This document shows, one piece after another, positions 45,595-57,384 of a DNA stretch of 64,000 nt. Made by a program: the position numbers and the translations under genes. This DNA is from Reticulitermes speratus (taxonomy: Eukaryota > Arthropoda > Insecta > Blattodea > Rhinotermitidae): contig JAJKFL010000427.1 of assembly GCA_021186555.1 (NCBI GenBank), positions 16,358,005-16,422,004 on the forward strand. The letters are read 5' to 3'. Below the pieces are notes generated by a model. That model searched no databases and had not been told where the DNA came from. It saw only the letters and a program-made list of their open reading frames with translations. Each line of letters starts with the position of its first letter. Within the stretch, counting starts at the first letter, position 1.

Positions 45595-46059
45595 TAATGT
45601 CCGTTACTGGAAAGAAGAGCTGTATGACGATGGAAGTGAGGGCGAGCAGGAATGGCTCGACAGCGAACAAGGAAGTTGCAAACAATCGGACGTAACCCAC
45701 TTCAAATGACACCGTGCTAACCTGCAGAACAGTGTTACCTAAAGCACTATGCGACTATGCACCGATGTGAATTACATGTTTTCCACTAGGTTTTTATGTA
45801 GCTCCTTTTAGAGCTAATTAACAGACAGCAGGCTACACATGGGCTGCCTCCTCTCGCTCAATTAAAAGACAGTACCCTCCACTCTAGCGAACGGAAACAA
45901 TCTAATCAAATATACGAATAATTACGTATAAAATATTTTAATTTCTATATTGAATGTTATTATGTAAGATACTCTGTTGTCTCCACTAGATGGAGTTAAC
46001 CTCTATCCAGAAATGGTGATTAACTCATCCATGCACCCTACAGAATGTTTCGTAACTTT
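45080..46059. other. No gene recognised; G11 and (GA)n
   Basis: A G11 run at 45484-45494 and a (GA)n microsatellite at 45561-45592. The 138-codon minus frame 45296-45712 is made from the complement of these repeats. Confidence 0.55.
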
Positions 46060-46185
46060 TGTATTTTATCAGATAACGGAAGCACAGCCAGCTTCCGAAA
46101 CGTCAGGTGTTCTTACCATAAACGAGAAGATAGAAAAAAGTCAAAGGAATGTATCACGTCAATTTCGTAACATCCCAGTTTCTAC
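46060..46185. mobile_element. Remnant of a GAAACGTC element
   Basis: CAGATAACGGAAGC and GCTTCCGAAACGTCAGGTG form a stem-loop as in the other cores. TTTCGTAACATCCCAG is the right end motif. Confidence 0.5.
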
Positions 46186-46817
46186 CCCGAGAAGTTTTTA
46201 ACCCTTCACTCAATCCATACGCTGGAGGACCACCCATTGTTGCCGAGTTATATTATACTCGTACATACAGAGACACCGAAGAATATAAACAGATCAGGCA
46301 GCTCATTGAAACTTAAAACTAATTCCATATCTGTCACAATTTTCCTGCGTCGTCGTCTTTTTACCGAGTAATTCAAAAGCAGATAAAATTGCACAAATTC
46401 CAACTATCGATATGACAGGGGCTCTTGAGCTTTTGGGTTGATATTTTGTTACACCAGGATACAAAATGTTGCAACAGATAAACTTGTTACAAATCATTTA
46501 TTTTTTCTGATAAACACAAAACATAAGTACGAGCTACATGCTTTTCTATCCGTGAAAATTTTTGGTCTGCATTCCAGCAGCAGAGAAAAATGACAAGCTA
46601 CAGGAGACAACACGCTAAGATTTTCTTTTTTCAGTGACAGATGGTTAAAGCTTTGGTCTGTGTGCAGCGCGAGATGTATACTGGAAGCAATGTAAATTCC
46701 TTCACGTTTCCAAGTACAAGGAAGAAGCCAAAGAACGAGAAAAAAAAGGAGATGATTGGTGGAAAACGCAACTTGTTTAGGTTTTGTACTGATAATCTAT
46801 GATGAAATCACAGTCAC
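46186..46817. other. No gene recognised
   Basis: AT-rich, without repeats or frames of note. Confidence 0.5.
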
Positions 46818-47262
46818 CTGTTACATGGCACAAACAAACCACTGTTACCTGTTACAGGGCAGGACACAAACCAATGTCAACAGTTACAGGGCAGACACAA
46901 ACCAATGTCAACAGTTACAGGGCACACACAAACCAATGTCAACAGTTACAGGGCACACACAAACCAATGTCAACATTTACAGGGCATACACAAACCAATG
47001 TCAACAGTTACAGGGCAGACACAAACCAATGTCAACAGTTACAGGGCCACACACAAACCAATGTCAACAGTTACAGGGCAACACAAACCAATGTCAACAG
47101 TTACAGGGCAGACACAAACCAATGTCAACAGTTACAGGGCACACACAAACCAATGTCAACAGTTTACAGGGCAGCACAATACAAACCAATGTCAACATTC
47201 AGGGCACACACAACCATGTCAACCAGGAAGGCAGACACAAACCAATGTAACTTGTTACGGGG
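46818..47262. repeat. 31-bp minisatellite, about 13 units, open in several frames
   Basis: Units contain ACAAACCAATGTCAACAGTT followed by ACAGGGCA and CAC or GAC. The period is 31, with a few units of 30-32. Because 31 is not a multiple of three, a frame passes through all three phases of the unit, yet long open frames of 129, 164 and 219 codons exist. They encode TNVNSYRAHTNQCQQLQG-type repeats. No signal peptide or known domain is visible, so I do not call a gene. Confidence 0.93.
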
Positions 47263-47392
47263 CAGAAACAGGGCCCACATTCTCGCATATCTGACAAATA
47301 TTCAACCTACCAGCTACTCCCATTCAAATGCTCAGATGCATAGCCTATTTAGTGGAAATTATACACTCTTAATTCAACATGCTTCACTTGGA

Positions 47393-47568
47393 GCTGGTGT
47401 AGCTGAGTTGGCATCGGGACTAGGCTACGGACTGGACGACCGAGGGATCGTATTTTGATTCCTACTCAATGGTTTCCGTGGGCGGCCCGGCGTGCCCTTG
47501 ATCATTCACTCCCATCTAGTTCCGAGGTTAGGAATGAATGGAGCTATACCCCTACTCTACCATATGCC
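47393..47568 (+). mobile_element. SINE1 copy (first of a tandem pair)
   Basis: Starts GGAGCTGGTGTAGCTGAGTT (A-box region). The B box is decayed, then come CCATCTAGTTCCGAGGTTAG, TGGAGCTATACCCCTACTC and CATATGCCTTC. Confidence 0.75.
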
Positions 47569-47762
47569 TTCTCCAAAGTGTCCAGGCATGTTATGAGGTC
47601 CATCCATCCTTTTATTCAATGAGTACCTAGGTTCTTTACCCTGGGTGAAATGGCCAGGCCGTGAAGATGACCACTGGCCACCATATAGTGTTAAGGTTAA
47701 GAATGAGTGGAGCTATATCCCAACTTCCCCTACACCTTCATGACGTAGTACTTAATTAAGAA
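47569..47762 (+). mobile_element. SINE1 copy (second of a tandem pair), headless
   Basis: Begins within the body (GAGGTCCATCCATCCTTTTA) and ends ACCTTCATGACGTAGTACTT then AATTAAGAACAAAG. This ending is the alternative SINE1 3' end, lacking CTTTAC repeats. Confidence 0.72.
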
Positions 47763-48504
47763 CAAAGAAAACTTCAGCCATACTCTTTCATACGTTTTAG
47801 TGGTCCTGTCCCCTCTTCGCTGTACGTGTTCGCCACAAAACCTGCACTCAGACTTCTCACTAACCACAGTCTTGCCGTTTAACTATCCTAACAACATTTT
47901 CAGAACAGCAACTTTTTATAGTGTAATTTATCAGTTTTTGTGCCATGTCAAGTACACTGCACCGAAATACACCCCAGCACTTCGTTCCAAAGGCACCTAA
48001 AATTCCTCAATCAGACTAACCGGATATAGTCATGAAAACGTGTGGTTGCCACATTCCATGGTATCTTCACAAATTAAGAACATTATGTGCCAGACATTCC
48101 ATTACAAGTCTGAACGCAGAGTTATAAAATCTGTTTATAAACAAAAGTCCACTAAAAGAAAGAGCGCTGTAACAATCACTTGTCAGAATACTTTACTGTG
48201 ACAGCAACTGTATAAAATATACGACCTAGGCTACTTCAGAATAAACTTTAAGAGAGTTCAGACTGCTCCTAAAAGGCCTATTCACCTATACATTTTAACG
48301 TCGCTCGTTTAATTAGCAGTGATGATGGAGGGATTACAGAAAGAGAAGTTGAAATTCCACAGCAGGTTAGCTCATGCAATAACCGTCTTACTTCGATATG
48401 GTATGTGACTTTAAAAACTTAGTCAAGACACAAGATTCTGTCAAGATTTAGTCACGGCGACTCTTATCAAGGGAGAACATTGTCTAGAGTTTTATTCGTT
48501 TTTA
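47763..48504. other. No gene recognised
   Basis: Nothing identifiable. The 66-codon frame 47800-48000 has no motif. Confidence 0.5.
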
Positions 48505-49030
48505 AGCGCCTACCTTCATGTCGCTCTGTCCGCATGTATCAGCCCAGCTCCCTCTGGCCGGATTTCCGTGAAATTTCATAATAGGGACTTTCATAAAGAT
48601 CTGTCCAGAAATCCCAAAATTGGATAAAATCGGGCAAAAATATCGGACACTTTACATGAAGAACTAAGTACGTTTTACTGTTGCCGGCGTCGTTAAATCG
48701 CCATAAAGTAGCTCTCTTCGACTGAAATGGTACTAGGCTGTCACTCCGTCCATCTGTCTGTCCGTCTGTCCGCACGTGTCAGCGCGGTTCCCACTGGACG
48801 GATTTATGTGAAATTTGATATTGGGCACTTCTATGAAAATCTGTCGAGGAATTCCAGATTTGGTTAAAATCGGACAAAAATATCGGGCACTTTACTTGAA
48901 GACGTAAGTAAATTTTGTTGTTACCGGCGACAGTAAATAAACACAGAAGCTCAGTCTTCAAGTGAAATGGCATCAGGATGTTAGGATAGCCGAGGACAAA
49001 TAATCGTTACGCCACAATGTTACGTTATAC
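48505..49030 (-). repeat. Repeat X, copy 5, tandem dimer of its 3' module
   Basis: On the minus strand the segment with CGGACGGACAGACAGATGG, AAATCCGTCC..TGGGAACC and CTTTATGTAAAGTG..CCGATATTTTTG occurs twice in a row (about 48765-49000 and 48520-48760). The outer end GTATAACGTAACATTGTGGC matches the X 5' end. The dimer shows that X itself can expand in tandem. Confidence 0.78.
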
Positions 49031-49039
49031 TTACTGTCT

Positions 49040-49395
49040 TACTCGAGAGAACGCAGTTGACCTGCACAGGGTGGCTACAGTCTCTTAACACTCGCGAGGA
49101 CGGTCGGGGCCAAACACATAGATCATGTAAAAATGCCTCTCTATCACTGCATGGCCCACTGGTTTCCATTTGGTAGGTATTTCGTTTATAACAAGCCTAA
49201 AGTCAACGTTATGCACAGCTCTAACCACACAGAACACTACAGAAAATGACTGTATTATCTCACACGCACAAAACACAACTGCACTTCAGTCCAACGTATT
49301 TTTAAGTGGAATAACTGGTAACAAACAAGGAAGTGTCAGCTTTCCCCAGCATAAATAACTGCCAAGGTCACCTCAAAACTCCCCAGTCAGTATCA
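49040..49395. repeat. Repeat Y, copy 1
   Basis: About 350 bp alignable with 54183-54545: GAGAACGCAGTTGACCTGCA, CTCTATCACTGCAT, TTTCGTTTATAACAAGCCTA, ATGCACAGCTCTA and CAACGTATTTTTAAGTGGAATA. The class is unknown. Short open frames exist on both strands in both copies, but the frame is not kept between copies. Confidence 0.75.
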
Positions 49396-50290
49396 CTTCA
49401 TTGCCTATGTTGTTTCAGTTAAGTGTTAATGTAAGATAGTACCTAGAAATGGGTCATTATAACGTGTTCCAAGTTCATCGCACATAAAAATGCTGCAATA
49501 TAGCGATGCCATGTGAATTTCCCAGTCAATATAAAATCACGTTTGCTGTCATCACCTTGTGATTTCAATATAAAATAAAATTAATTTTAATCCAGGCAAC
49601 AAAATCTTTATTGATAGAACATATTCCTATGTTTCCACAATACGAAGATACGCCTAGAATTTAGAGTCATCGTGGGTGATGTTTATTAAAACACACCCAC
49701 TTACACCTTTCAAAATTGGTATAAATTGCCAAAAATGTTAACAAACACAGCCACACATTTAAATTTTGCAGAAAAGACATGCATACAAAATTTTATTCAG
49801 GAAACCTCTTGGAAAGTAACCACTTGGGGGCCCCAGAAGGAGAAAAGACTTTACTTACAGAATGAAAGTGTGAGGATAAGAAATACCTGGAACTGACATC
49901 GGTTCGTTTCCAGCTGTGTGCTTTTGTGTTAGCAGAGTTGATCCATTGTGTTCTGTTGTCAGAGAGTTGGTTTGGCTCAGCCGTGGAGAGTTTTCTTTAA
50001 TTTCTGTAGTTGTATCGAGCCTGAATTATGTAATTAGATATTACAACTATGTTTTCCTTCTTTTCCACGGTTCCCCAGGTGACTGACAGGGTATGACTTA
50101 AAATATCCAAGGTTACTTCCTTCTTAACTCACTAACCACTTATCCTGCCATTATTATTCGAGAACTTTCAAGGTGATACGATGTTGTTACGTAAATTCCT
50201 TTTCACATCGATTTTATGGATTTTTCGGGAGTAAGGAGGGCAGTTTCTCCACATTTTGAAGTATTCAACTACGAATCAACATCCTTCCAA
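49396..50290. other. No gene recognised
   Basis: No long frame and no repeat found. Confidence 0.5.
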
Positions 50291-50295
50291 CATTC

Positions 50296-50500
50296 TTAGT
50301 CCCATTCCTTAAACTTGTAAGGCAAACAGATTGGCCGGACGAAGTTTTTCACACCACCCCATAGAAAAGAATGTAATGGGGTTACGTTTGGTGACCTAGG
50401 AGGCCAGGCAATTGGCGCTCCTCTGCCGATCCATCCGCAAGGCATGGTGAGATTAAGATGATTCTTCACCTCAGGTCAGAAACAGCAATCTGCACCAGTT
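50296..50500 (-). pseudogene. Transposase C-terminal fragment (Tc1/mariner kind)
   Basis: The minus-strand translation reads GADCCF, a stop, PEVKNHLNLTMPCGWIGRGA, PIAWPPRSPNVTPLHSFLWG and GVKNFV, ending in a stop at 50296. The PRSPDLTPLDFFLWG pattern with an upstream DGAPAHF is typical of a large insect transposase-like family of the Tc1/mariner superfamily. Here the third catalytic Asp is Asn (RSPN) and DGAPAH is altered, with a stop between. The fragment is dead. The 139-codon minus frame 50499-50918 lies just upstream in a different phase and I cannot place it in this family. No inverted ends were found. Confidence 0.68.
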
Positions 50501-51309
50501 AAAAGCTCGCGAAATAAACGCTGTGACTACAGTAACCCACAAAATGCTCCAAAACATATGATAGAGGTCGAAAATCGTCTGGATATATGTCGTACCACCA
50601 AGAGTGCCTACATTGAAATCTACCAAGGAAGGTAGTAGTCAGAAATAAACTTTGAGAGTTCTTTGTAATGGTGCAAATCGGACATCCGTACAAAACACAG
50701 ATTCCGAGATATAAACTTTTCTTTTTTACATATACCTCTGATCCGCACACCCCGTATATAACACCTACTGTACAATTTAGGAACTCTGCATTTTGTCCAT
50801 AGGATAACAGTTTCTTATGACACTTCCCTAAAACGGCATTAAACTTTGTAATGGAGACAGAGTGTGTTTCATGAGGGGTAGAAAATGCATTTTTAAATAT
50901 TATATAGGTGAAATTCAAAGTAAATCGAATACCCTGGGAACGTCCTAGACTCGGAACTTACCTGCATCTATCAGTAAATCAAATTACATATTTCAACAGG
51001 AATTAATGAGAAAATAAAAATTCCATAACCTGTTTCAAATCATTGATTCTTCTTACTCGTACAGCTATAAATATATCACACTGCCCTTATCAGAAGTACG
51101 AGCGGACTGAACCTGTAGATCTTATAACGAAATGATTTTTATTCTCTCCCTTTCTGGCGAAATAAAATATTTGTCACTTATCACACTTACCCTCCCCTTC
51201 TACTACGAATTCCTATCTCCCTCTCCCCCTCTCTCTATTCCGCAATTAATTCATTTATAAAGGGTTAAGTAATAAATTCAGGGCCATAGTAATAACAACT
51301 CAATCGACA
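50501..51309. other. Unplaced 139-codon frame; otherwise nothing seen
   Basis: The minus-strand frame 50918-50499 (starting MNFTYIIFKNAFSTPHE, with VYVKKKSLYLGICVLYGC) is open but unrecognised. It could be upstream sequence of the same transposon or chance. The rest is AT-rich with no repeats. Confidence 0.35.
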
Positions 51310-51545
51310 TAAACTAAACTACGAACTCAATAATCGAGACGTCGGGGTTCCATTCTCTTGTCCACAGCATACAGATTGACCCATGGGTCTATCTAGCCTC
51401 CTACCGAATAGATACCAGCGGCATAATGACTGGTGTGTAAAGCTGGCCATTTAAGTTCTTATAGTATCGAGGTTAAGAATGCATGGAGCTATACATTCAC
51501 TCCCCCATACGTCTTTAAGGCATATTGCTTAATTGAGAACAAAGA
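51310..51545 (+). mobile_element. SINE1 copy, diverged
   Basis: GTCGGGGTTCCATTCTC stands for the B box. It has CATGGGTCTATCTAGCCTCC, GAGGTTAAGAATGCATGG and the alternative end GCTTAATTGAGAACAAAG. Confidence 0.65.
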
Positions 51546-52430
51546 CCTATAGATTTACATCTTGCCACATATACAACACTGTGGCTATTCATAAACCTTT
51601 CTCAGTACTGATGCCAAGAAATGGCCATCAATGACAAGTTCCATTTCATTGGCCCACTCTTCTGTATAAATTATTTCATTTACACCTCTCTGACGTATTA
51701 ATCTGACTGACAGTTGTCCTTGGTTTAAACCGTCCCTATTTTGGACCTGTCTATTATGCACGTTCGTCTGTTAAAATGCTCAAATATTCGTACCTACATT
51801 TTTAAGAATCGTATCCAGTTTTACCTCCACTACAACCATCCAACATAGTACAGCCAGCATGAATAATGCCGTATCACAAGAAACAGCCGTCATCTCTTTC
51901 TGATCCAAGCTACACAGTGAAATACGACGTCTATAAACAGTTTTTATAAGTCTCCTGGTAGTGACAAAATTGTTCTTCGCCAAGAATAAACAGAATCCTC
52001 CTCTCCGTCTACTTTACGTCTCTCAGAATACCTTTCCTTTCATTTCTTTTCATTACGGCGTCTTCCTTTCTTAATCTGTCCATATTCTCTATCTGGTACT
52101 TTCAGCTCTTCCTTGAAAAAAATCGCTGTATTTCCCTTCCCGAGGACGCAGCACACTGCAGAGACGATGGGATGGAATTCCATAGTGCTTCGTGTCTGTA
52201 GTTTGAAACCAAATTCAGATCATTCAATTTTTCACTCCCCTCGCACACAGACGTCTCCCTGTTTACTTGTAATTTGATGACATGAACAAGACGCTAGGAC
52301 ACACTCTCACGGCATACAAATAAATATTACGGCAGATCTTATCAAGTATACAGAGTGGGTAGAACAAAATATTTCTTGTCTTACGAACATGACGTCACTG
52401 AATCATGATGTGCGATAGCAAAGCAGCAAG
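51546..52430. other. No gene recognised
   Basis: The minus frame 51780-51983 (67 codons) is without motif. No repeats. Confidence 0.5.
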
Positions 52431-52723
52431 GTAAGCAATCCCCACAGGCCTAGACAGGCCCTCAAGATTCCAGCAGGTTGAGGCTCCCAGAATTTCCAGA
52501 CAATCGACACATAAAGGTGGTACGATTGTCAGTCCTAAGCACCGGTCGCCTTTACCCTCCCCCCCCCCCCCTCAGGAAATTTCCTGGTATCCATTTCTGT
52601 TAGAGGCTGAGTCGACCCCAGGGCCATAGTGCGACCGGAAGGATTAAGTCAATGAAAAATTCCAATGACGCCATCGGGAATCGAACCCGCGCAGTGGCTC
52701 AACCAACTGTGCCACTGCGTGCC
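52431..52723 (-). mobile_element. SINE3 copy with C13 run
   Basis: Minus-strand head GGCACGCAGTGGCACAGTTG and B box GGGTTCGATTCCC. The short C-run of the family is expanded to 13 (plus strand 52559-52571). Confidence 0.88.
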
Positions 52724-52829
52724 AATCAATCAGTCTGAATAGTTGGTATGGAGGGAGCGGCTGAAGGGGAAGATCAGTTTTCCAGTGATGATACGGCTAG
52801 TTTCGGATGAAACTGTGCACGAATTTGGA

Positions 52830-52925
52830 TAATAAATTCGATGAAATACGGGTAATTTTTTGACTAGATCAGGACCTACAGGCTTCTCAAGCGGGACTTT
52901 GCTCTCTGGAGTGAAAGGAGTGAGT
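52830..52925 (+). mobile_element. RTE-type LINE tail fragment
   Basis: AAATACGGGTAATTTTTTGA, CTAGATCAGGACC, CAGGCTTCTCAAGCGGGAC and TCTCTGGAGTGA match the LINE 3' tail with a few changes. Confidence 0.65.
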
Positions 52926-53581
52926 TGGTTAACAGAAAGACTAGTTATCTAACGTTCTTCAGTCGCCGCAAACAGTCGTCATAATCCAAGAATAATAACG
53001 GTCTTTGTACTATTCAATAATACAATATTATCTGACTTCACAAGAAGAAACTACGGCGCCACAGTGTGACTGCAACTACACGACCGACTTGGTACGTTCT
53101 AGTAGGTTCCGCAGTTCATCCCTTCAGACCCAACAAAACCCTTCGTGGGTTTCACATGCACTAAATTATATGGGAAGAAAGAAAACCGCAAAGCTGCCGC
53201 AGTGGGAGAGGACAAATTACATTGTAATTATTGTTGTTGAAGAGAGGGAAACAGAAGTCGTTGCACCGGATAGCGATGGAACACCACCTTCTACTACAAG
53301 GTCATCATCAACATTCACTTAAGACACCCACCAGCATGAACCCCTCAGCTTATGGGACACTGTTGAACACTGTAGCCATGAGGGGGTACATCTGAAATCG
53401 AACCCACTTATTAACTACATCTGGTTACGACTCACAGTAACAACAAACAACTGTAAACAGTAAATACAGCCGTATTCAGCTGCCATTAAATCTCTCGGGA
53501 TTCTGAATCAGGAAGAGGCCAGAAATAGTAGCATGAATGGGGAAATAAAAATGTAATAAACACCTCGGGAGACATAGAAGT
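52926..53581. other. No gene recognised
   Basis: The 105-codon plus frame 53005-53322 has low-complexity Ser/Thr at its end and no motif. Confidence 0.45.
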
Positions 53582-53596
53582 AGAAGCTGAGGTAAT

Positions 53597-53896
53597 TTAA
53601 AAGCAATCCCATTACATGCCTGGACAGGCCTTTAGGGTTCCGGGAGGTTGAGGCTCCCAGATTTCTAAACAATCGGCACATGAAGGTGGTAAGGTTGTCA
53701 GCCCTACGCACCGGCCGCCTTTACCCCCCCCCCCCCCCAGGAAATATTCATGGTACTCATTTCTGTTAGAGACTGAGTTGACCCCAGGGTCATAGTGCGA
53801 CCGAAAGGATTATGTCAATGACACCATCGGGAATCGAACCCGCAACCTTCCGGCTTGTAGCGCAGTGCCTCAACCAACTGCGCCACCGCGTGCCCC
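53597..53896 (-). mobile_element. SINE3 copy with 15-bp target duplication
   Basis: AGAAGCTGAGGTAAT flanks it exactly at 53582-53596 and 53897-53911. Minus-strand head GGCACGCGGTGGCGCAGTTG, GAGGCACTGCGCTACAAGCC and B box GGGTTCGATTCCC. The family C-run is expanded to 15 (53724-53738). It is the best SINE3 copy. Confidence 0.96.
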
Positions 53897-54182
53897 AGAA
53901 GCTGAGGTAATATCAGAATAAATCTTAACGTAACAGACCGTGGAAATGTGACATACATAAAAGTAGCTCAGGACAGAGAACTTCGGACGTCGATAAAAAC
54001 AGAGAAATTCCTTCAGTAGCTCAGTAAAAAAGAAAGCCTGCTTACCCTAAGAGATGGTTACGCTGTAGAACTGCAACCCTCACTCCAAGGGAAGGACACA
54101 CGTGGTTTAATCAACAAGGCTTGTCTGCAGTTATACAGGTTGCTTAGCTCTCTGAAGCATAACAATGTGAAAGTACTGTCCC

Positions 54183-54545
54183 TTGCTCAAGAGAACGCGG
54201 TTCACCTGCACAGCGAAGGTAGACTCCCTTAACACCCGTGACGACGGTCGGGCGAAAACACAGATTCTGTCAAAAACATGTGTCTCTATCACTGCATCGC
54301 CTTCTTTCTACTGGTCGCCATTTGTAGGTGTTTCGTTTACAACAAGCCTAAAGTCAAGTTTATGCACAGCTCTACAAAGAACACTAACGAAAATGGCTCT
54401 ATCATCTCACAGGTACAAAATATGACTTTACTTCAGCCTAATGTATTTTTAACTGGAATACATCACACAAAGGAGGGACGGTAGGCTTTCCTTACTACAA
54501 ACAATTTCCAAGGTCAAATGCAAACTCCCCAGGCAGTATCGACCA
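54183..54545. repeat. Repeat Y, copy 2
   Basis: Same orientation as copy 1 at 49040. Shared blocks include GAGAACGCGGTTCACCTGCA, CACAGATT, CTCTATCACTGCATCGCC, GTTTCGTTTACAACAAGCCT and CTAATGTATTTTTAACTGGA. Copy 1 borders a reverse X copy; this one does not. Confidence 0.75.
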
Positions 54546-54597
54546 AATCGTATCGAGTCGCTATCCCTGTCTACATAAAACTTCAGTACTTACAGGA

Positions 54598-54716
54598 AAA
54601 CACGTCCCAGTGTCACGCTGTCCACTGTAAATCTACGACGGACTGGCCCGAGATCGAAGCTGGGCCTCTGAGGTAAGAAGCCGGCGACTAAACATCCCAG
54701 CCATGACACAGCCTAA
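54598..54716 (-). mobile_element. SINE4 fragment, diverged
   Basis: Minus strand: GTGTCATGGCTGGGATGTT, TAGTCGCCGGCTTCTTACC and GCTTCGATCTCGGGCCAGTC. The tRNA head is recognisable; the body is short. Confidence 0.68.
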
Positions 54717-55054
54717 CTCATACATCAAATAAACTAAGCGTTACTTAAAGATGGCCGTCCTAACGCAAAGTACAAGCACCCCGTGTCCATTATAAAAACG
54801 ATCCTGTTCATGCTCTTTAGGGAAATACAGAATGTTCGTTTCTAAGAATCATACGAAACACACATAAGTACACAATGTCGACAAATTGCACAGTTTTTGA
54901 ACGTTTATGCATGTGATACATACAGCAGGCACTGTGCTTTAGTGGGTTATAAATTCGGTCCCTACTTCAAAACACATCGCATCTCTGTTACTAATAGTAC
55001 GCCAGTTAATGGTGTTTATGAAAGCGATACTGTGTAATTTGGGAACAAACCATG
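54717..55054. other. No gene recognised
   Basis: Nothing identifiable. Confidence 0.5.
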
Positions 55055-55064
55055 ACGCATAAAT

Positions 55065-55334
55065 TGTTTTTTTTTTTCCCTATGGCTCGACAGCCCCTAG
55101 GGGCCTAGGCCTCCTCATTTTTCGAGGCTTCGCGATCACACACTTTTTAGACACACCACACTCGGTAGGAATCCTCTGGACGAGTGACCAGCCCGACGCA
55201 GAGACCTCTACCTGACAACACACAACACTCACAAAAGACAGACATCCATGCCCCCGGCGGGATTCTAACCCACAATCCCAGTAAGCGAGCGGCCGTAGAC
55301 CCACGCCTTAGACCGCACGGCCACTGGATCGGCA
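55065..55334 (-). mobile_element. SINE2 copy with 10-bp target duplication
   Basis: ACGCATAAAT at 55055-55064 and 55335-55344. On the minus strand GATCCAGTGGCCGTGCGGTC at the head, GGGTTAGAATCCC as B box, and a tail of A (11 T on the plus strand). Confidence 0.92.
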
Positions 55335-55344
55335 ACGCATAAAT

Positions 55345-56009
55345 ACACTCCGCAACTTAAGCAAAACTGCTCAAAGTTGAGGCAGGTAGCAGATACAGTT
55401 TCCACTTCTATTTACAGTGACCGCATGGCGTTATAACCCCTGTTTCTTAATCTTTAAAATAAACAGAAGGCCCAATAAAATGCATGTACGAAAGGAAACA
55501 AAAACTAATATTCTACATTTGTAAGATGTTTTATCTAAAATTGACTTAAATATATATAAAAGTTGTCACACAAGGGCCTTTCCATTGTATGAAATGTATA
55601 CGTACAAAAATACTTCCTCTCTTACAAAAAGTTTAAAGACGGTGCTGGTGCTGTAGCCAAATATGTACGGAGGTTGAAGCGCAAGACTTTAAAAGTCTTC
55701 CTCACACCAGAAACAAATACAGAAAGGGGCTCCGGTCACCTTACCCTCTGGAAATCACTTGCACAGTATTTCTGTGATGGTGAAGAATGAAAGTTCAACA
55801 ACATTTATCTTGCAATGACAATGCACAAGCTTCTTCGTACCGGAATATTTATCGGTTACACGTTTAGACGCCTATGTCACAATAAATTCTGAAATACATA
55901 GCTCCCCTGCTCGTAAGCGTACAACAAAATCCTTCCACTGAAACCACCACAGACCACAGCTCAGTCCATTCCATCAGAATTAATTTCACTGGCATCAGTT
56001 TTAATATTG
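55345..56009. other. No gene recognised
   Basis: No frames or repeats of note. Confidence 0.5.
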
Positions 56010-56172
56010 TACCCCTAGTAACGGGTCTCTTTCCCGGGGTAAAGCGGCCGGGGCGTGGAGCTGACCATCCACCCCATCTAGTGCCGGGGTTAAAGAAAGA
56101 GTAGAGCTATACCTCTACTCCCGCTCTGGGCCTTCATGGCCTGTTCTAGGGTGAACTTTACCTTTACCTTAC
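56010..56172 (+). mobile_element. SINE1 3' half
   Basis: ACGGGTCTCTTTCCCGGGGT, AAAGCGGCCGGGGCGTGGAG, CCTTCATGGCCTGTTCTAGG and ACTTTACCTTTACC. 5'-truncated, CTTTAC subfamily. Confidence 0.85.
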
Positions 56173-57372
56173 TCCTAGCTTACGATTTGGTCTGCTGTCC
56201 GATATTGGACACGATTATTTTGTATAGGTTTCTTGTCTTATATGCTGCTGGTCGGGTGGTTAGGCACAGTGACAGAACTAGGCGTGGAGTCATTTTATAT
56301 CTCACGTCTTCTTGCTGGAAATTCTTCAGACACATTCAATCATCTTACCTCCGACAAAGCAAGGAAAAAATATTCTCATCAGTATCGAAAAAGGGTTAAA
56401 AGTTTAAACCAGCTTTGAATACAGTCGTTTGGAAATTGGCCGTGGAATGTACCAATTCCTTATTTATAATGATATTTTATAATAACAGAGACAAAACCGG
56501 TTTGACTAGATGTACAAAATGCTGTTATACAGTAAAGGAGATGTAGACTGTCTACAATTAGACACAGAAGAATTAAAACATCCCATTTTCCTTTCGCCAG
56601 GCCAAAATACGAGCCAGGCAATGATGACCTGACAGCAAAACTGGATTTTTAAATTAGTTGGTGGACTACTGGGCCCTGCGTCCGAATGCTGTCACACTGG
56701 AAGAACAAAAATTCACACCATTCACCAAATTCTTGAAGTTCGCCTATCTAGAATAACAGAGTCGTAGTTTATCTTACCATAATAAAAGGATAAAAGCGAA
56801 ACGCTGAACTACTATTAGCAATACTCAATCATGACTGGCTTCACGTCCTTAAACAGCTGTCAGCTGCCTGACCATTTAAAACAACTCAACCTTTTATGGG
56901 ATCAGAAGGTTCCATGCCGTGTTAACAACAGCCCACACTCCTCCCTAACCTAAACTTAAATCCACTTTACAGTATCCTATCCTGTTTTTTTTTAAACTAA
57001 CGTCAATACTATTCTCCTACCTATGCCTTAATTTTCCCTTCATACGTGCTACATGTTCCGTCCACTTCAATCCCTCTGTCGGACCACCATAATAATATTT
57101 GAGACGAGTGCAAATTATGAAGCTGCTCATAACTTCTCCAGCCTCTTCTTACTTCTTTGCTCTTAGATCCAAATATTTTCTCAGCAACCTGCTATGAAAC
57201 GTCCTCAAATTTGCTTCCCTTAATGTGACTAAACTTGACAATCACAGCAAACGACAAGTAACATTACATTGATGTATGTCGTATTTTAATCTTTACATTT
57301 CTGCAATAGGGGAAAGGTAGACAAAATATTATGAACTGAATGTAGCTTTTTCATAGCTTCAACACGTGTGTA
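56173..57372. other. No gene recognised
   Basis: The plus frames starting at 56136 and 56233 begin in the SINE tail and run out by chance. Nothing else found. Confidence 0.5.
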
Positions 57373-57384
57373 GATACTGTACTA

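Noticed and set aside
45296-45712. 138-codon minus-strand frame
   Set aside because: Built from the complement of (GA)n and a G-run; Ser/Leu low complexity only.
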